Origin: CAZRDB01 sp964598695
Lineage (GTDB): Bacteria; Armatimonadota; Zipacnadia; UBA1398
Reading direction: 5' to 3'
Length of the DNA stretch: 41,493 bases
Assembly (NCBI GenBank): GCA_964598695.1
Contig: CAZRDB010000017.1
Span: 1-41,493, forward strand
Each line of letters begins with the position of its first letter. The stretch's first letter is position 1. This document shows positions 14,432 through 21,904 of this stretch, in pieces. The notes beneath the pieces were generated by a model. That model searched no databases, was not told where the DNA came from, and saw only the letters and a program-made list of their open reading frames with translations. The translations under genes were made by a program, and so were the position numbers.

Positions 14432-16049
14432 GCACTGGGCGCTGCAGCTGGCGGACGAACTGGATGCCCTGGGTGACGACCCCCACGCGGCGCTCTCGCC
14501 GCAGGAGATCGCCGCGGCCGGTCTGCTCACGTGGACGGAGAGCCGGCGCGTCCTGCAAGGGCGCAGGTTCTCCTTCATCGGCCACGAGTACCTGCGCGCG
14601 CTCTACGAGGACAACCACCCGTCGATCGTCATTCGCAAGGGGAGCCAGGTCGGAGCGTCGGAGTGGGCGCTGTCTCGGATGCTCTGGGTGCTCGACCGAG
14701 CCGAGCTGGTGGAGGGGCGCACCCGAACCGTCATCTACTACTTCCCCACCGACGCCGACGTGAGTGAGTTCTCGAAGCTCCGGCTGACGCCGGCGGTGAA
14801 CAACTCTCCGTACCTGCGAAAGTGCATGGCCGTCGCGTCGCGCCAGGACACCGTCCAGATGCGGTTGATGCACGGCCGCCAGACCATCATGTTCCGCGGC
14901 ATGCGCAGCACGATCCGGACCAAGAGCGTCCCGGCCGACATGCTGGTGTTCGACGAGCTGGATGAGATCGACCCCGGGGCGCACGGCCAGGCCGAGGAGC
15001 GGCTCGGACACACCGACCTGAAGTGGACGATCAGCCTGTCGACGCCCACGATCCCCGGCACCGGCGTCGACGCGGAGTTCGAGCAGTCGGACCAGCGCTA
15101 CTGGTTCGTCCGCTGCCGCTGCACGGGCGGATGCTCCCCCGACCTCACTTGGCCGGACTGCGTTCATCGGCCGGGGCGCGGGGCGCCGCTCCTGCGGTGC
15201 CCGGAGTGCGGGACGCGCTTGGACGTCTCCCGTGGGCGGTGGCGGCCCACGAAGGAGCACGCGCGGCACGGCTACCACATCTCGCGCCTGATCGCCGGAC
15301 TCGGCGACCTCGAGGAGATCGTGGGCTTCTGGGATCGCCGCGAGCAGCTCCAGCGGCTGTACAACCACAAGCTCGGCCTGCCGTTCTGCGGCGCTGCGGT
15401 CCCGATCCCGCGCAGCGCCGTGCTCGCGTGCATCGACGACTGGTACGGCGATGACAAGGCCCCGGAGGGGGCGGTCCACTACCTCGGCTGCGATGTGGGC
15501 GCCGTGCTTCACGTCACCGTCGGGCGGTTGGCGGAGGGCGTCCTGCGCGTTGTGCACGTGGAGGCGGTTGAGAGCTTCGCCGACCTCGACGACCTCATGC
15601 GCCGCTTCGACGTGACGACGGCCGTCGTGGACGCGCAGCCCGAGACGCACGGGGCGCGCGACTTCGCGAACCGGTTCCCCGGCCGGGTCTGGCTGTGCCG
15701 GTACGACCATGAGGACGAACCGCCCCGGAAGTGGGACTCGGAGGGACCGCCCATCGTCCACTGCAACCGCACGATGGTGCTGGACGAGCTGCGCGACCGG
15801 GTCGTGAACCGCCGGGTGCGCCTCCCGGGCGGGGTAGGGAGCGGCGGTCCGAACCTGGGCGCCGTCCGCGAACTCGTGAGCCACTGCGCCAACCTCACGC
15901 GCGGAACGGTCGAGACCTCGAGCGGCAGGCAGGTGGCGCGGTACGGGCACACGGGTCCCGACCACTACGCGCACTCGCTGGGGTATCTGGACACCGCCAC
16001 ACAGCGCGGCGGCTTCTTCTGGTCGAGGCCGGTGTTGGGCGATGGTTGA
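14424..16049 (+). CDS. large terminase subunit (GpA type)
   Basis: A 541-residue packaging motor. The ATPase part has a Walker A-like RKGSQVGASEWA (71-82), a Walker B-like MLVFDELDEID (173-183) and a coupling segment WTISLSTPTIPGTG. A zinc-ribbon insert follows (C231, C233, C237, C246, C259, C262), as in lambda GpA relatives. The nuclease part has HYLGCDVGA (D357), VVDAQPETHG (D403) and a late GPDHYAHSLGY acidic site. It translocates DNA into proheads using ATP and cuts concatemers. Length is a little below lambda GpA (about 640) but usual for the family. The start ATG 14424 overlaps the HTH gene. Secure. Confidence 0.93.
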   Translation: MSEHWALQLADELDALGDDPHAALSPQEIAAAGLLTWTESRRVLQGRRFSFIGHEYLRALYEDNHPSIVIRKGSQVGASEWALSRMLWVLDRAELVEGRTRTVIYYFPTDADVSEFSKLRLTPAVNNSPYLRKCMAVASRQDTVQMRLMHGRQTIMFRGMRSTIRTKSVPADMLVFDELDEIDPGAHGQAEERLGHTDLKWTISLSTPTIPGTGVDAEFEQSDQRYWFVRCRCTGGCSPDLTWPDCVHRPGRGAPLLRCPECGTRLDVSRGRWRPTKEHARHGYHISRLIAGLGDLEEIVGFWDRREQLQRLYNHKLGLPFCGAAVPIPRSAVLACIDDWYGDDKAPEGAVHYLGCDVGAVLHVTVGRLAEGVLRVVHVEAVESFADLDDLMRRFDVTTAVVDAQPETHGARDFANRFPGRVWLCRYDHEDEPPRKWDSEGPPIVHCNRTMVLDELRDRVVNRRVRLPGGVGSGGPNLGAVRELVSHCANLTRGTVETSSGRQVARYGHTGPDHYAHSLGYLDTATQRGGFFWSRPVLGDG

Positions 16050-16224
16050 GGCGCACGCGAGAGTGATGCTCTACTGCAAGGGGCCGCGTTGCCGGCGGTT
16101 CCTCGCGGAGGTGCACCCGCCGCTGACGGGACGGATCCGGGTCCAGTGCCCGGCCTGCAAGACGTGGTGGTGGGTCGTGGCGGGCGCGGGAGGCGAGGCG
16201 TGGCTTGAGCGGGCCAAGCCGTAA
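16042..16224 (+). CDS. Com-like small zinc-finger protein
   Basis: A 60-residue protein whose ATG 16042 overlaps the terminase stop by 8 bp. C12-x4-C17 and C36-P-A-C39 form a zinc ribbon spaced by about 18 residues (RIRVQCPACKTWWWV). The size and 'IrVqCPaCk' half-site resemble phage Mu Com, a zinc-binding translational activator of the mom DNA-modification gene, and similar small zinc proteins seen downstream of terminases. Given the DNA-modification genes upstream, a regulatory link is conceivable but speculative. Zinc binding is likely; function unproven. Confidence 0.6.
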   Translation: MVEAHARVMLYCKGPRCRRFLAEVHPPLTGRIRVQCPACKTWWWVVAGAGGEAWLERAKP

Positions 16225-16600
16225 GGGCGCCGACAGCGACCACAGACTCGCGACCGCGCCAACCGCGCGGCGCACGTGTCTCTCAGCCACCGGAGACGGC
16301 AGCACCCAGTCAGCCTGCCGTCAGCTCGGTTTCCTGTCTCCGCGGCCTTTCCTATGTAGGAAACACGCCACGAACGCGAAACTGGCCGATCGGGAGCGCA
16401 GTCGTCCGGATCCAAGCGGCTCGCACGCTCCGCCTGCCGCCGCGGCGCGCGGAGCCATATGGGGAGTGGTCCGCGCTTGGGTCAGTCGAGTTCTGCCGCC
16501 AGCACGGGGCGCTGGGGCCATGGGATGCTCGGCGGGGCCCTCCGGACGCCACAAGGCGCACTTCGGTTGCGCGGGGCTCGCCGGTGCTGGATGGCCACCA
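16225..16600. other. non-coding spacer between packaging genes and AbiE cassette
   Basis: About 375 bp with no convincing gene on either strand: the open frames here begin at weak TTG/GTG codons without ribosome sites and encode low-complexity shadow-like peptides. The only structure noticed is the palindrome at 16348-16363. The spacer is unusual for this otherwise gapless genome and marks the left border of an inserted cassette. Confidence 0.6.
16348..16363. promoter_or_regulatory. 16-bp palindrome in the spacer
   Basis: TTTCCTA-TG-TAGGAAA is a perfect 7-bp inverted repeat around TG. An upstream GTTTCC (16329-16334) can also pair with GGAAAC (16359-16364). Such an A/T-containing dyad stands out in high-GC surroundings and could be a dimeric protein binding site or an integration/recombination remnant. 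No partner copy was seen elsewhere in the window. Confidence 0.35.
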
Positions 16601-16602
16601 CT

Positions 16603-16649
16603 CGTAGATAATGTGCTACGATAATGACAGTCAGAAGTCAGTATCGTAG
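16603..16649 (+). promoter_or_regulatory. AbiE promoter/operator region with nested inverted repeats
   Basis: CTACGATA-A-TGAC (16616-16628) faces GTCA-G-TATCGTAG (16637-16649): a 34-bp dyad with 12 of 13 matching positions. A second dyad, CGTAG (16603-16607)/CTACG (16616-16620), is nested upstream. GATAATG is directly repeated at 16607 and 16620, and either GATAAT could serve as a -10 element. AbiEi antitoxins of the family bind paired inverted repeats in their own promoter, so negative autoregulation is likely. The repeats are seen; the binding is inferred. Confidence 0.6.
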
Positions 16650-16663
16650 AGAGGGATGTAGTG

Positions 16664-17621
16664 ATGGTCCGCCGTGCAGTGGAGACAGCCGCCTACTCGC
16701 GCACGCAGGGGCTCCAACTCATGCAGGGCCTCCTGACGGCCGGGAAGCACGTCTTCACGACTGACGACGCGGCTCGGGTTGCGGCGGAGCTGGGCATCGC
16801 CGCGAGCTACGTCCCGCGGCTGCTGTCGGCGCTGGTGGCTTCCGGCTGGCTGCTGAGGGTTCGCCGCGGGCTCTACGCCTGCTCGGGGGAGATCGCTGAC
16901 GCGCCACGGGTGCACCCGTTCGCGATCGCGACGGCGCTCGTGGCACCGTCGGCCATCAGCCACTGGTCGGCGCTGAGCCACCATGGGCTGACGGAGCAGG
17001 TGCCCCACGGCGTCTATGCGACGACGCCTCGGCGTGTCGTCACGCCGGGAATGCGGGGCGGACGCGGCGCGGCGCCGGGGAAGCACGCTTGGGAGGTCGC
17101 GGGGACCCGGTACGAGTTCATGTNNNNNNNNNNGGGGTGGGTACCCCGGGTTTGGGGGGGGGCCGGGGGCGGGGCCCGGGTAACCACCGTGGGGGGGTGC
17201 GGGGTCCCCGGTAGTGTACAAGTGCGTGAAGCCGGAGCGGTTCTTCGGCCACGAGCTCGTCTGGGTCGACGAGCGGTCCCGAGTTCCCATCGCTGACCGT
17301 GAGCGCACGATCCTCGATTGCTTCGCCGCTCCGGACACCATCGGCGGCCTCGGGGAGGCGGTGGGTGTTGTCGCCGAGTGCTGGCCGGAGTTGGATCTCG
17401 AACGGCTCGCCCGGTACGCGCTGCGCTACGGCCAGGACGCGACCATCAAGCGGTTGGGGTGGGCTCTCGAGCACGTCGGCGCTTCGGGGCCGCAGCTGCG
17501 TCTACTCCTCGACCATCCCGTGGCCGGTTACCGCGTCCTCGACCCGGCCGGTCCTCGACGCGGACCGTGTGATCGCAGGTGGATGATCCAGTACAACCTC
17601 GGGGGAGGCGGTGTCGAGTGA
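16664..17621 (+). CDS. abiEi: AbiEi-like antitoxin (type IV TA), interrupted by assembly artefact
   Basis: Two pieces of one gene. The 5' piece (16664-17122) starts after AGAGGG and encodes a winged-helix antitoxin start: GLQLMQGLLTAGKHVFTTDDAARVAAELGIAASYVPRLLSALVASGWLLRVRRGLYA (HTH plus wing), then SHWSALSHHGLTEQ...VYATTPRR, the AbiEi core. The 3' piece (17217-17621) continues YKCVKPERFFGHELVWVD...VPIADRERTILDCFAAPDTIGGL. Joining ATG at 17120 to TAC at 17217 gives YEFMYKCVKPERFFG, matching the family, and a 287-residue protein. Between them lie 10 Ns and about 80 bp of G-rich sequence that is a corrupted copy of the bases before the gap. AbiEi neutralises the AbiEii nucleotidyltransferase and represses the operon. 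It overlaps abiEii by GTGA. Confidence 0.8.
17124..17216. other. assembly gap (10 N) plus corrupted duplicate sequence
   Basis: Ns fill 17124-17133. The following 17134-17216 aligns, with many G substitutions and small indels, to the stretch just before the gap (about 17035-17122). For example, the bases around 17190-17212 (CACCG, TGGGGG, GTGCGGGG, CCCGGTA) track those at 17087-17112 (CACGC, TTGGGAGG, TCGCGGGG, CCCGGTA). Both copies lead into TGTACAAG-type sequence. This looks like a low-quality read end placed twice, not biology, and it creates the apparent frame change in the antitoxin gene. Confidence 0.75.
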
Positions 17622-18478
17622 AGCCGCTTCGAGCGCGCATCCAGGCCGTGTGCGGCGAGACCGGCGCGCCCCAGATGGTCGTCGAGAAGGACTACGCGAT
17701 CAGCTACGTCCTTCTCGGCATCGCGCGCTCAAGCGAGCTCCGCTCGGCGCTCATCCTGAAGGGGGGGACGACGCTCAAGAAGCTCTACTTCGGGGACTAC
17801 CGCTTCTCCGAGGACCTGGACGCCTCGGCACTCGACGGGCCGACGGGGGCTGATCTCGAGGCGGCTCTGGCACGGATGGTCGACAACGTGCGCGACCTGC
17901 TCACGGAGAGTGGCCCGTTCACCGTCGGCGTCGAGCGCCACACGGAGCACGCGCCGCACCCGACTGGGCAGGAGGCGTTCACGGTGCGAGTGCGCTTCCC
18001 GTGGCACCCATCACCGCTATGCCGCGTCAAGCTCGAGGTGACGCATGACGAGGCCGTACTCCTGCCCCCGGACGAGCGACGCATCTTGCACTCCTGCGAC
18101 GAGCCGCTCGACGGACTCGTGCGGTGCTACCGGCTGGAGGAGATCGTGGCGGAGAAGCTCCGCGCGCTACTGCAGACGCGGGCGCGCCTCCATGCCCGCG
18201 GGTGGGCACGGCCACGGGCCCGGGACTACTACGACCTGTGGCGCATCCTGACACGCTACGGAGAGAGTCTGGAGCGCACGCGCCTCCCCGGGCTGGTGGG
18301 GGCGAAGTGCGAGCACAGAGGGATCCGGTACGAGTCCGTCGACAGCTTCTTCGCAAGCGACCTCGTGGCCATGACGACGCGCAGCTGGGATGCGAGCCTG
18401 TCCTCGTTCGTTCGTCCGCTCCCCGCCTGCGACCGGGTGCTCGGGGAACTCCGCGCGCTGCTGCACTGCCTGGTGTAG
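17618..18478 (+). CDS. abiEii: AbiEii-like nucleotidyltransferase toxin
   Basis: A 286-residue protein. VVEKDYAISYVLLGIARS (21-38), LILKGGTTLKKLYFGDYRFSEDLD (45-68, with GGTTLKK and the metal-binding S64-E-D66-L-D68) and YRLEEIVAEKLRALLQ...RARDYYDLW are the ordered motifs of the AbiEii/AbiGii DUF1814 nucleotidyltransferase family. Characterised relatives add nucleotides to tRNA 3' ends or otherwise stop growth on phage infection. GTG 17618 was chosen because GGGGGAGG lies 9 bp upstream and it overlaps the antitoxin stop (GTGA), coupling the pair. The cassette sits between terminase and portal, so it likely protects a lysogen against other phages. Family secure. Confidence 0.88.
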   Translation: MKPLRARIQAVCGETGAPQMVVEKDYAISYVLLGIARSSELRSALILKGGTTLKKLYFGDYRFSEDLDASALDGPTGADLEAALARMVDNVRDLLTESGPFTVGVERHTEHAPHPTGQEAFTVRVRFPWHPSPLCRVKLEVTHDEAVLLPPDERRILHSCDEPLDGLVRCYRLEEIVAEKLRALLQTRARLHARGWARPRARDYYDLWRILTRYGESLERTRLPGLVGAKCEHRGIRYESVDSFFASDLVAMTTRSWDASLSSFVRPLPACDRVLGELRALLHCLV

Positions 18479-18503
18479 TCGTGGTCCCGCCTCGCGCTCT
18501 GCC

Positions 18504-18520
18504 GCGGAGGACAGCTCCGC
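18504..18520 (+). terminator. weak hairpin after the AbiE operon
   Basis: GCGGAG (18504-18509) and CTCCGC (18515-18520) form a 6-bp stem with a GACAG loop 26 bp after the toxin stop. No T-run follows, so this may be a rho-dependent or incidental structure. The rest of 18479-18622 shows no gene. Confidence 0.3.
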
Positions 18521-18622
18521 ATCTGCACGAATGAGTAGACTGAGGTAGCGCGGAGCACGTCACCACGGCCCCCATGACCGGCGCCTGACGCCAACGGTCC
18601 ACACGGCCAACACACGGGATCG

Positions 18623-20839
18623 GTGTTGGTCGTGGGTCTCCTCGGGGCGATCTTCCGGCGAGCGCAGGCGGCGACGCGGAACGTCGGGATGTTCCGCGTC
18701 TTCGGGCTGCCTGGGGACGCGGTCGCCGAGGTCAACGCCAGCAACTACGCGGCGGCCTACACGCTCAACCCCTACGTGTTCACGGCGGTGAACGTGATCG
18801 CCGACGCGGCGAGCACCGTGGACCTCGTCTGCGAGCTGCGGAACGCCAAGGGCGAGTGGGAGGCGGTGTCGCCGCACCCGCTGCTCGAGCTGCTCGAGTA
18901 CGTGAACGCGGACGAGGACCACTACACGCTGACCTACGGCACGGTCTCGTGGCTGATCCTGACGGGGGACGCCTACTGGCTGAAGCTGCGGGCGACCAAG
19001 AGCGGCCCGCCCAACGCGCTGCAGCTACTGCCCTCGGCCTCGGTGAAGATCAAGCGGGACAGGGGCGGCGCCGCGACCTACCTTGTCGCGCTCGGCGGCG
19101 GCTCCGAGCTGAAGGTCCCCCAGGAAGACATCGTCCACTTCCGCACCTTCAACCCCACGAGCGCCGACCACGGGCTCAGCCGGATCGCGCCGCTCGAGCA
19201 GACGATCAACCTCTGCACGCGGCTGATGGGCTTCAACATCGCCTGGCTCAAGAACGGCGGCGTGCCGTCGCTGCTGATGAAGCTCCAGACACGCATGGCC
19301 GACGACCAGTGGAAGCGGTTCGTGGCCGACTGGCGGGCCTGGCGCGGCGACAGCAACCTGGCGGGGATCCCGTTCCAGATCGACGGTGTGAACTCGGATG
19401 TGAAGGAGCTGGGGGCCAACCCGGACGCCAACCTGTCGAGCAGCATGATCGAGGCGGCGCGGGACACGATCCTGGGTGTCATCGGAACCCCGCCCGCGAC
19501 GTGCGGGGTGTTCGAGTACGCGAACTACGCGAACAGCCGCGAGCAGATCCGGATGCTGTGGACGCAGGCCGTGACGCCGGTGCTGAGCCTGATGGCGGCG
19601 GCGATCAAGAGCCAGCTCGTGCCGGAGTTCGCCAAACCCAAGGAGCGGGTCCGGATCCGGTACGCCGTGGAGCGGGTCCCGGCGATGCAGCCGGACCGTG
19701 CGGCGATGGTGTCGGCGGCGCGTGAGAGCGTGTCGGGTGGTATCGAGACGCCCAATGAGGCGCGCGCGAAGTACCTGGGCGAGGAGGGCGTCGGCCCGGC
19801 CGGCGACCAGCTCTACATGCCCTTCAGCATGGCGCCGATCACGTCGCCGCCGGCGCCCGCTCCCTCTGCCGCCGCCGCTGTCCCGCAAGCCCCTGAGAAG
19901 CCCGCGGAGACCGACACCGCCGCCGAGTCCGAGGCTGACGGCGCGGCCAAGGAGCAGCCCGCCCAGCGCGAGCCGGAGCCCAAGGCGCCGGTGCGGCTCG
20001 TGCGGGCGCGTCGCCGCGTCGTGCGTCGCGTCTCGGACGAGGTTCGGCGGGCGATCTACAAGGGCTTCAACCGCGAGCGCGACACGCACATCGCGCGCTG
20101 CAAGCGAACGGTCGGGGGCTGGCTGGGGAGCCTGGAGGAGGACGCGGTCGCTTGGCTCGAGCGGCAGCCGACGCTGCGTACCGCGAAGCCCGCTCGGGCT
20201 CGGATCCCCTCGATGGACGACCTCTTCGACGACGACTCGTCGGCGGAGGCGCTGGTGCGCGGCGTGTCCCAGGAGATCCGGTCCTCCTACGAGGCCGCGG
20301 GACAGAACGCCGTCCGCCAAGTGGCCGAAGCGGCGGTCGACTTCGACGTCGACACGGCGCGGTTCCAGGCGCTGCTCCGCCAGCGCGCGCTGCGGCTGCG
20401 GACGGTGGCGGAGGAGAAGCAGTCCGCGCTGCGGGCGCTCCTTGCCGAGGGCATCGAGGCTGGGGAGAACGTCACCGACCTCGTCCGCCGGGTGCGGGAC
20501 TACATCGAGGCCGGCCAGGAGCGCTACGCGGAGACGGTCGCCCGGACCGAGGTCGGGACGGCGATGAACCGGGGAGCACTGGACGGCTACCGCCAGGGGG
20601 GCGCCACCGGCAAGGAGTGGTTGGCGATCGACGACGATCGCGCGCGGGAAGGGCATCGCCAACTGGACGGCACCGTGGTGGCGATCGACGAGCCGTTCGT
20701 GCTCGAGACGGACACGGGAGCGCGGCTCTCCGTGGACGGCCCCCAAGACCCCGAGATGGACGCGGCGGACGCCTGCAACTGCCGGTGCACGACGGCTCCG
20801 GCGTACCTCGAGGACGCCGAGGGCGAGGAGGAGGAGTAG
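18623..20839 (+). CDS. portal protein fused to MuF/SPP1 gp7-like head morphogenesis domain
   Basis: A 738-residue fusion. Residues about 1-400 are an HK97-type portal (NPYVFTAVNVIADAASTVDL; LLEYVNADEDHYTLTYGTVSWLILTGDAYWLK; QEDIVHFRTFNP; FEYANYANSREQIRMLW). A Pro/Ala/Glu linker spans about 405-460. The C-terminal part is a MuF domain: RTEVGTAMNRGALDGYRQGGATGKEWLAIDDDRAREGHRQLDG (about 640 onward) and NCRCTTAP near the end. The portal dodecamer is the DNA gate; MuF proteins act in head assembly and may enter the host. The two are normally separate genes. GTG 18623 is used; GTG 18632 would give the common VGLL- start. Neither has a strong ribosome site. Confidence 0.9.
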   Translation: MLVVGLLGAIFRRAQAATRNVGMFRVFGLPGDAVAEVNASNYAAAYTLNPYVFTAVNVIADAASTVDLVCELRNAKGEWEAVSPHPLLELLEYVNADEDHYTLTYGTVSWLILTGDAYWLKLRATKSGPPNALQLLPSASVKIKRDRGGAATYLVALGGGSELKVPQEDIVHFRTFNPTSADHGLSRIAPLEQTINLCTRLMGFNIAWLKNGGVPSLLMKLQTRMADDQWKRFVADWRAWRGDSNLAGIPFQIDGVNSDVKELGANPDANLSSSMIEAARDTILGVIGTPPATCGVFEYANYANSREQIRMLWTQAVTPVLSLMAAAIKSQLVPEFAKPKERVRIRYAVERVPAMQPDRAAMVSAARESVSGGIETPNEARAKYLGEEGVGPAGDQLYMPFSMAPITSPPAPAPSAAAAVPQAPEKPAETDTAAESEADGAAKEQPAQREPEPKAPVRLVRARRRVVRRVSDEVRRAIYKGFNRERDTHIARCKRTVGGWLGSLEEDAVAWLERQPTLRTAKPARARIPSMDDLFDDDSSAEALVRGVSQEIRSSYEAAGQNAVRQVAEAAVDFDVDTARFQALLRQRALRLRTVAEEKQSALRALLAEGIEAGENVTDLVRRVRDYIEAGQERYAETVARTEVGTAMNRGALDGYRQGGATGKEWLAIDDDRAREGHRQLDGTVVAIDEPFVLETDTGARLSVDGPQDPEMDAADACNCRCTTAPAYLEDAEGEEEE

Positions 20840-20842
20840 ACG

Positions 20843-21904
20843 ATGAGCGCAGCGGCCGAGGCCATGCACAAGACGGCGTTCACGCACCTGAAGGTTCTGC
20901 CGGTGGAGGACTACGGCATCGATGAGACGGCGCGCACGTTCTGGGGCTACGCCTCGACGCGCGCGGTCGACCGGGACAACGAGATCATCCACCCCGAGGC
21001 GTTCTCGGAGGCTGTGCTGTCGCGCTACATGCGCAACCCGATGATCACGTGGATGCACGACTGGACGCAGCCGATCGGGGTGGCGCTCGAGACGCGGGCG
21101 GACTCGCGGGGGCTGTTCTTCCGGGCCCGGATCTCGCAGGCGACGGAGCGGGCGCGAGAGACGTGGGGCCTGATCGAGGACCGCGTGCTGCGGACGGTCT
21201 CGGTGGGCTTCAGCGGCTTCTACGGCAAGGACTACGGCTATGTCGACGACGCGAAGCGCTGGAACTGGACGGCGATGGCCGACCTGTACGAGATCGCCGT
21301 CGCGACGATCCCGAGCAACCACGAGGCGACGTTCTGGCTGGGCAAGTCGCTCGGCCTGGAGATGGGCCGCCCCGAGCAGTACGACACCGACGAGGAGCGC
21401 GAAGAGGCACGCGCCCTCGCGGACATCGAGCGGGCGCGCACGGCGTGCGTGAGCCTCGCCAACATCACGCGCCACTGGACCAAGGACGGCGGAGCCCCAT
21501 CCGCCCGAATCGTGACGGCCTGCGCCACCGCGGCGAGCTCCATCGCCGCGAGCGTGGACGCGGTCACGAAGGACGGCCAGGTCCTGTCGGGCGCCAACTT
21601 CGCGGACCTGCAGGAGGCGCGGAGCCGGATCGACACCGTGATCCGGCGCCACGAGGACAGCAGAGCCGGCAAGAGCGAGGCTGGCGGCCCGGCGCGGAGT
21701 GACGAGGATCCCCAGGCAGATGGCGCCGGGGCCGAGCCGGTCCCCGAGCTGGTGCGCCAGCCGACACCGGAACCGGCGTCGGAGCCCGAAGGCCCCCCGG
21801 CGGAGGATCTCCCGGCCGAGCCCGTGCCCGATGGTGACACCCCCCCTGCCTCACGCGTGATCCGTGTGATCCGGGAAGGAACCGAGACCGATGGCAGACG
21901 CTGA
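20843..21904 (+). CDS. HK97-family prohead protease (S78)
   Basis: A 353-residue protein starting at ATG 20843 after GAGGAGGAG. FWGYASTRAVDRDNEIIHPEAFSEAV (33-58), MITWMHDWTQPIGVALE (67-83, catalytic His72) and VLRTVSVGFSGFYG (115-128, catalytic Ser120) are the prohead protease signature; the third triad member is not certain. After about residue 175 it has a long charged, Pro/Glu-rich C-terminal region that may serve as scaffold or be cleaved away. It removes the scaffolding part of the capsid protein during prohead maturation. It overlaps the capsid gene by 14 bp. Secure. Confidence 0.9.
   Translation: MSAAAEAMHKTAFTHLKVLPVEDYGIDETARTFWGYASTRAVDRDNEIIHPEAFSEAVLSRYMRNPMITWMHDWTQPIGVALETRADSRGLFFRARISQATERARETWGLIEDRVLRTVSVGFSGFYGKDYGYVDDAKRWNWTAMADLYEIAVATIPSNHEATFWLGKSLGLEMGRPEQYDTDEEREEARALADIERARTACVSLANITRHWTKDGGAPSARIVTACATAASSIAASVDAVTKDGQVLSGANFADLQEARSRIDTVIRRHEDSRAGKSEAGGPARSDEDPQADGAGAEPVPELVRQPTPEPASEPEGPPAEDLPAEPVPDGDTPPASRVIRVIREGTETDGRR

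Noticed and set aside
16205..16624. A 139-codon + frame in the spacer before the AbiE cassette
   Set aside because: It begins at TTG inside the Com-like gene, has no ribosome site, is of mixed low-complexity composition and shows no family features.
16661..17296. Antitoxin gene as a frameshifted pseudogene
   Set aside because: The frame change falls exactly on the 10-N gap and corrupted duplicate. Removing the duplicate restores a full AbiEi sequence, so it was annotated as one gene.
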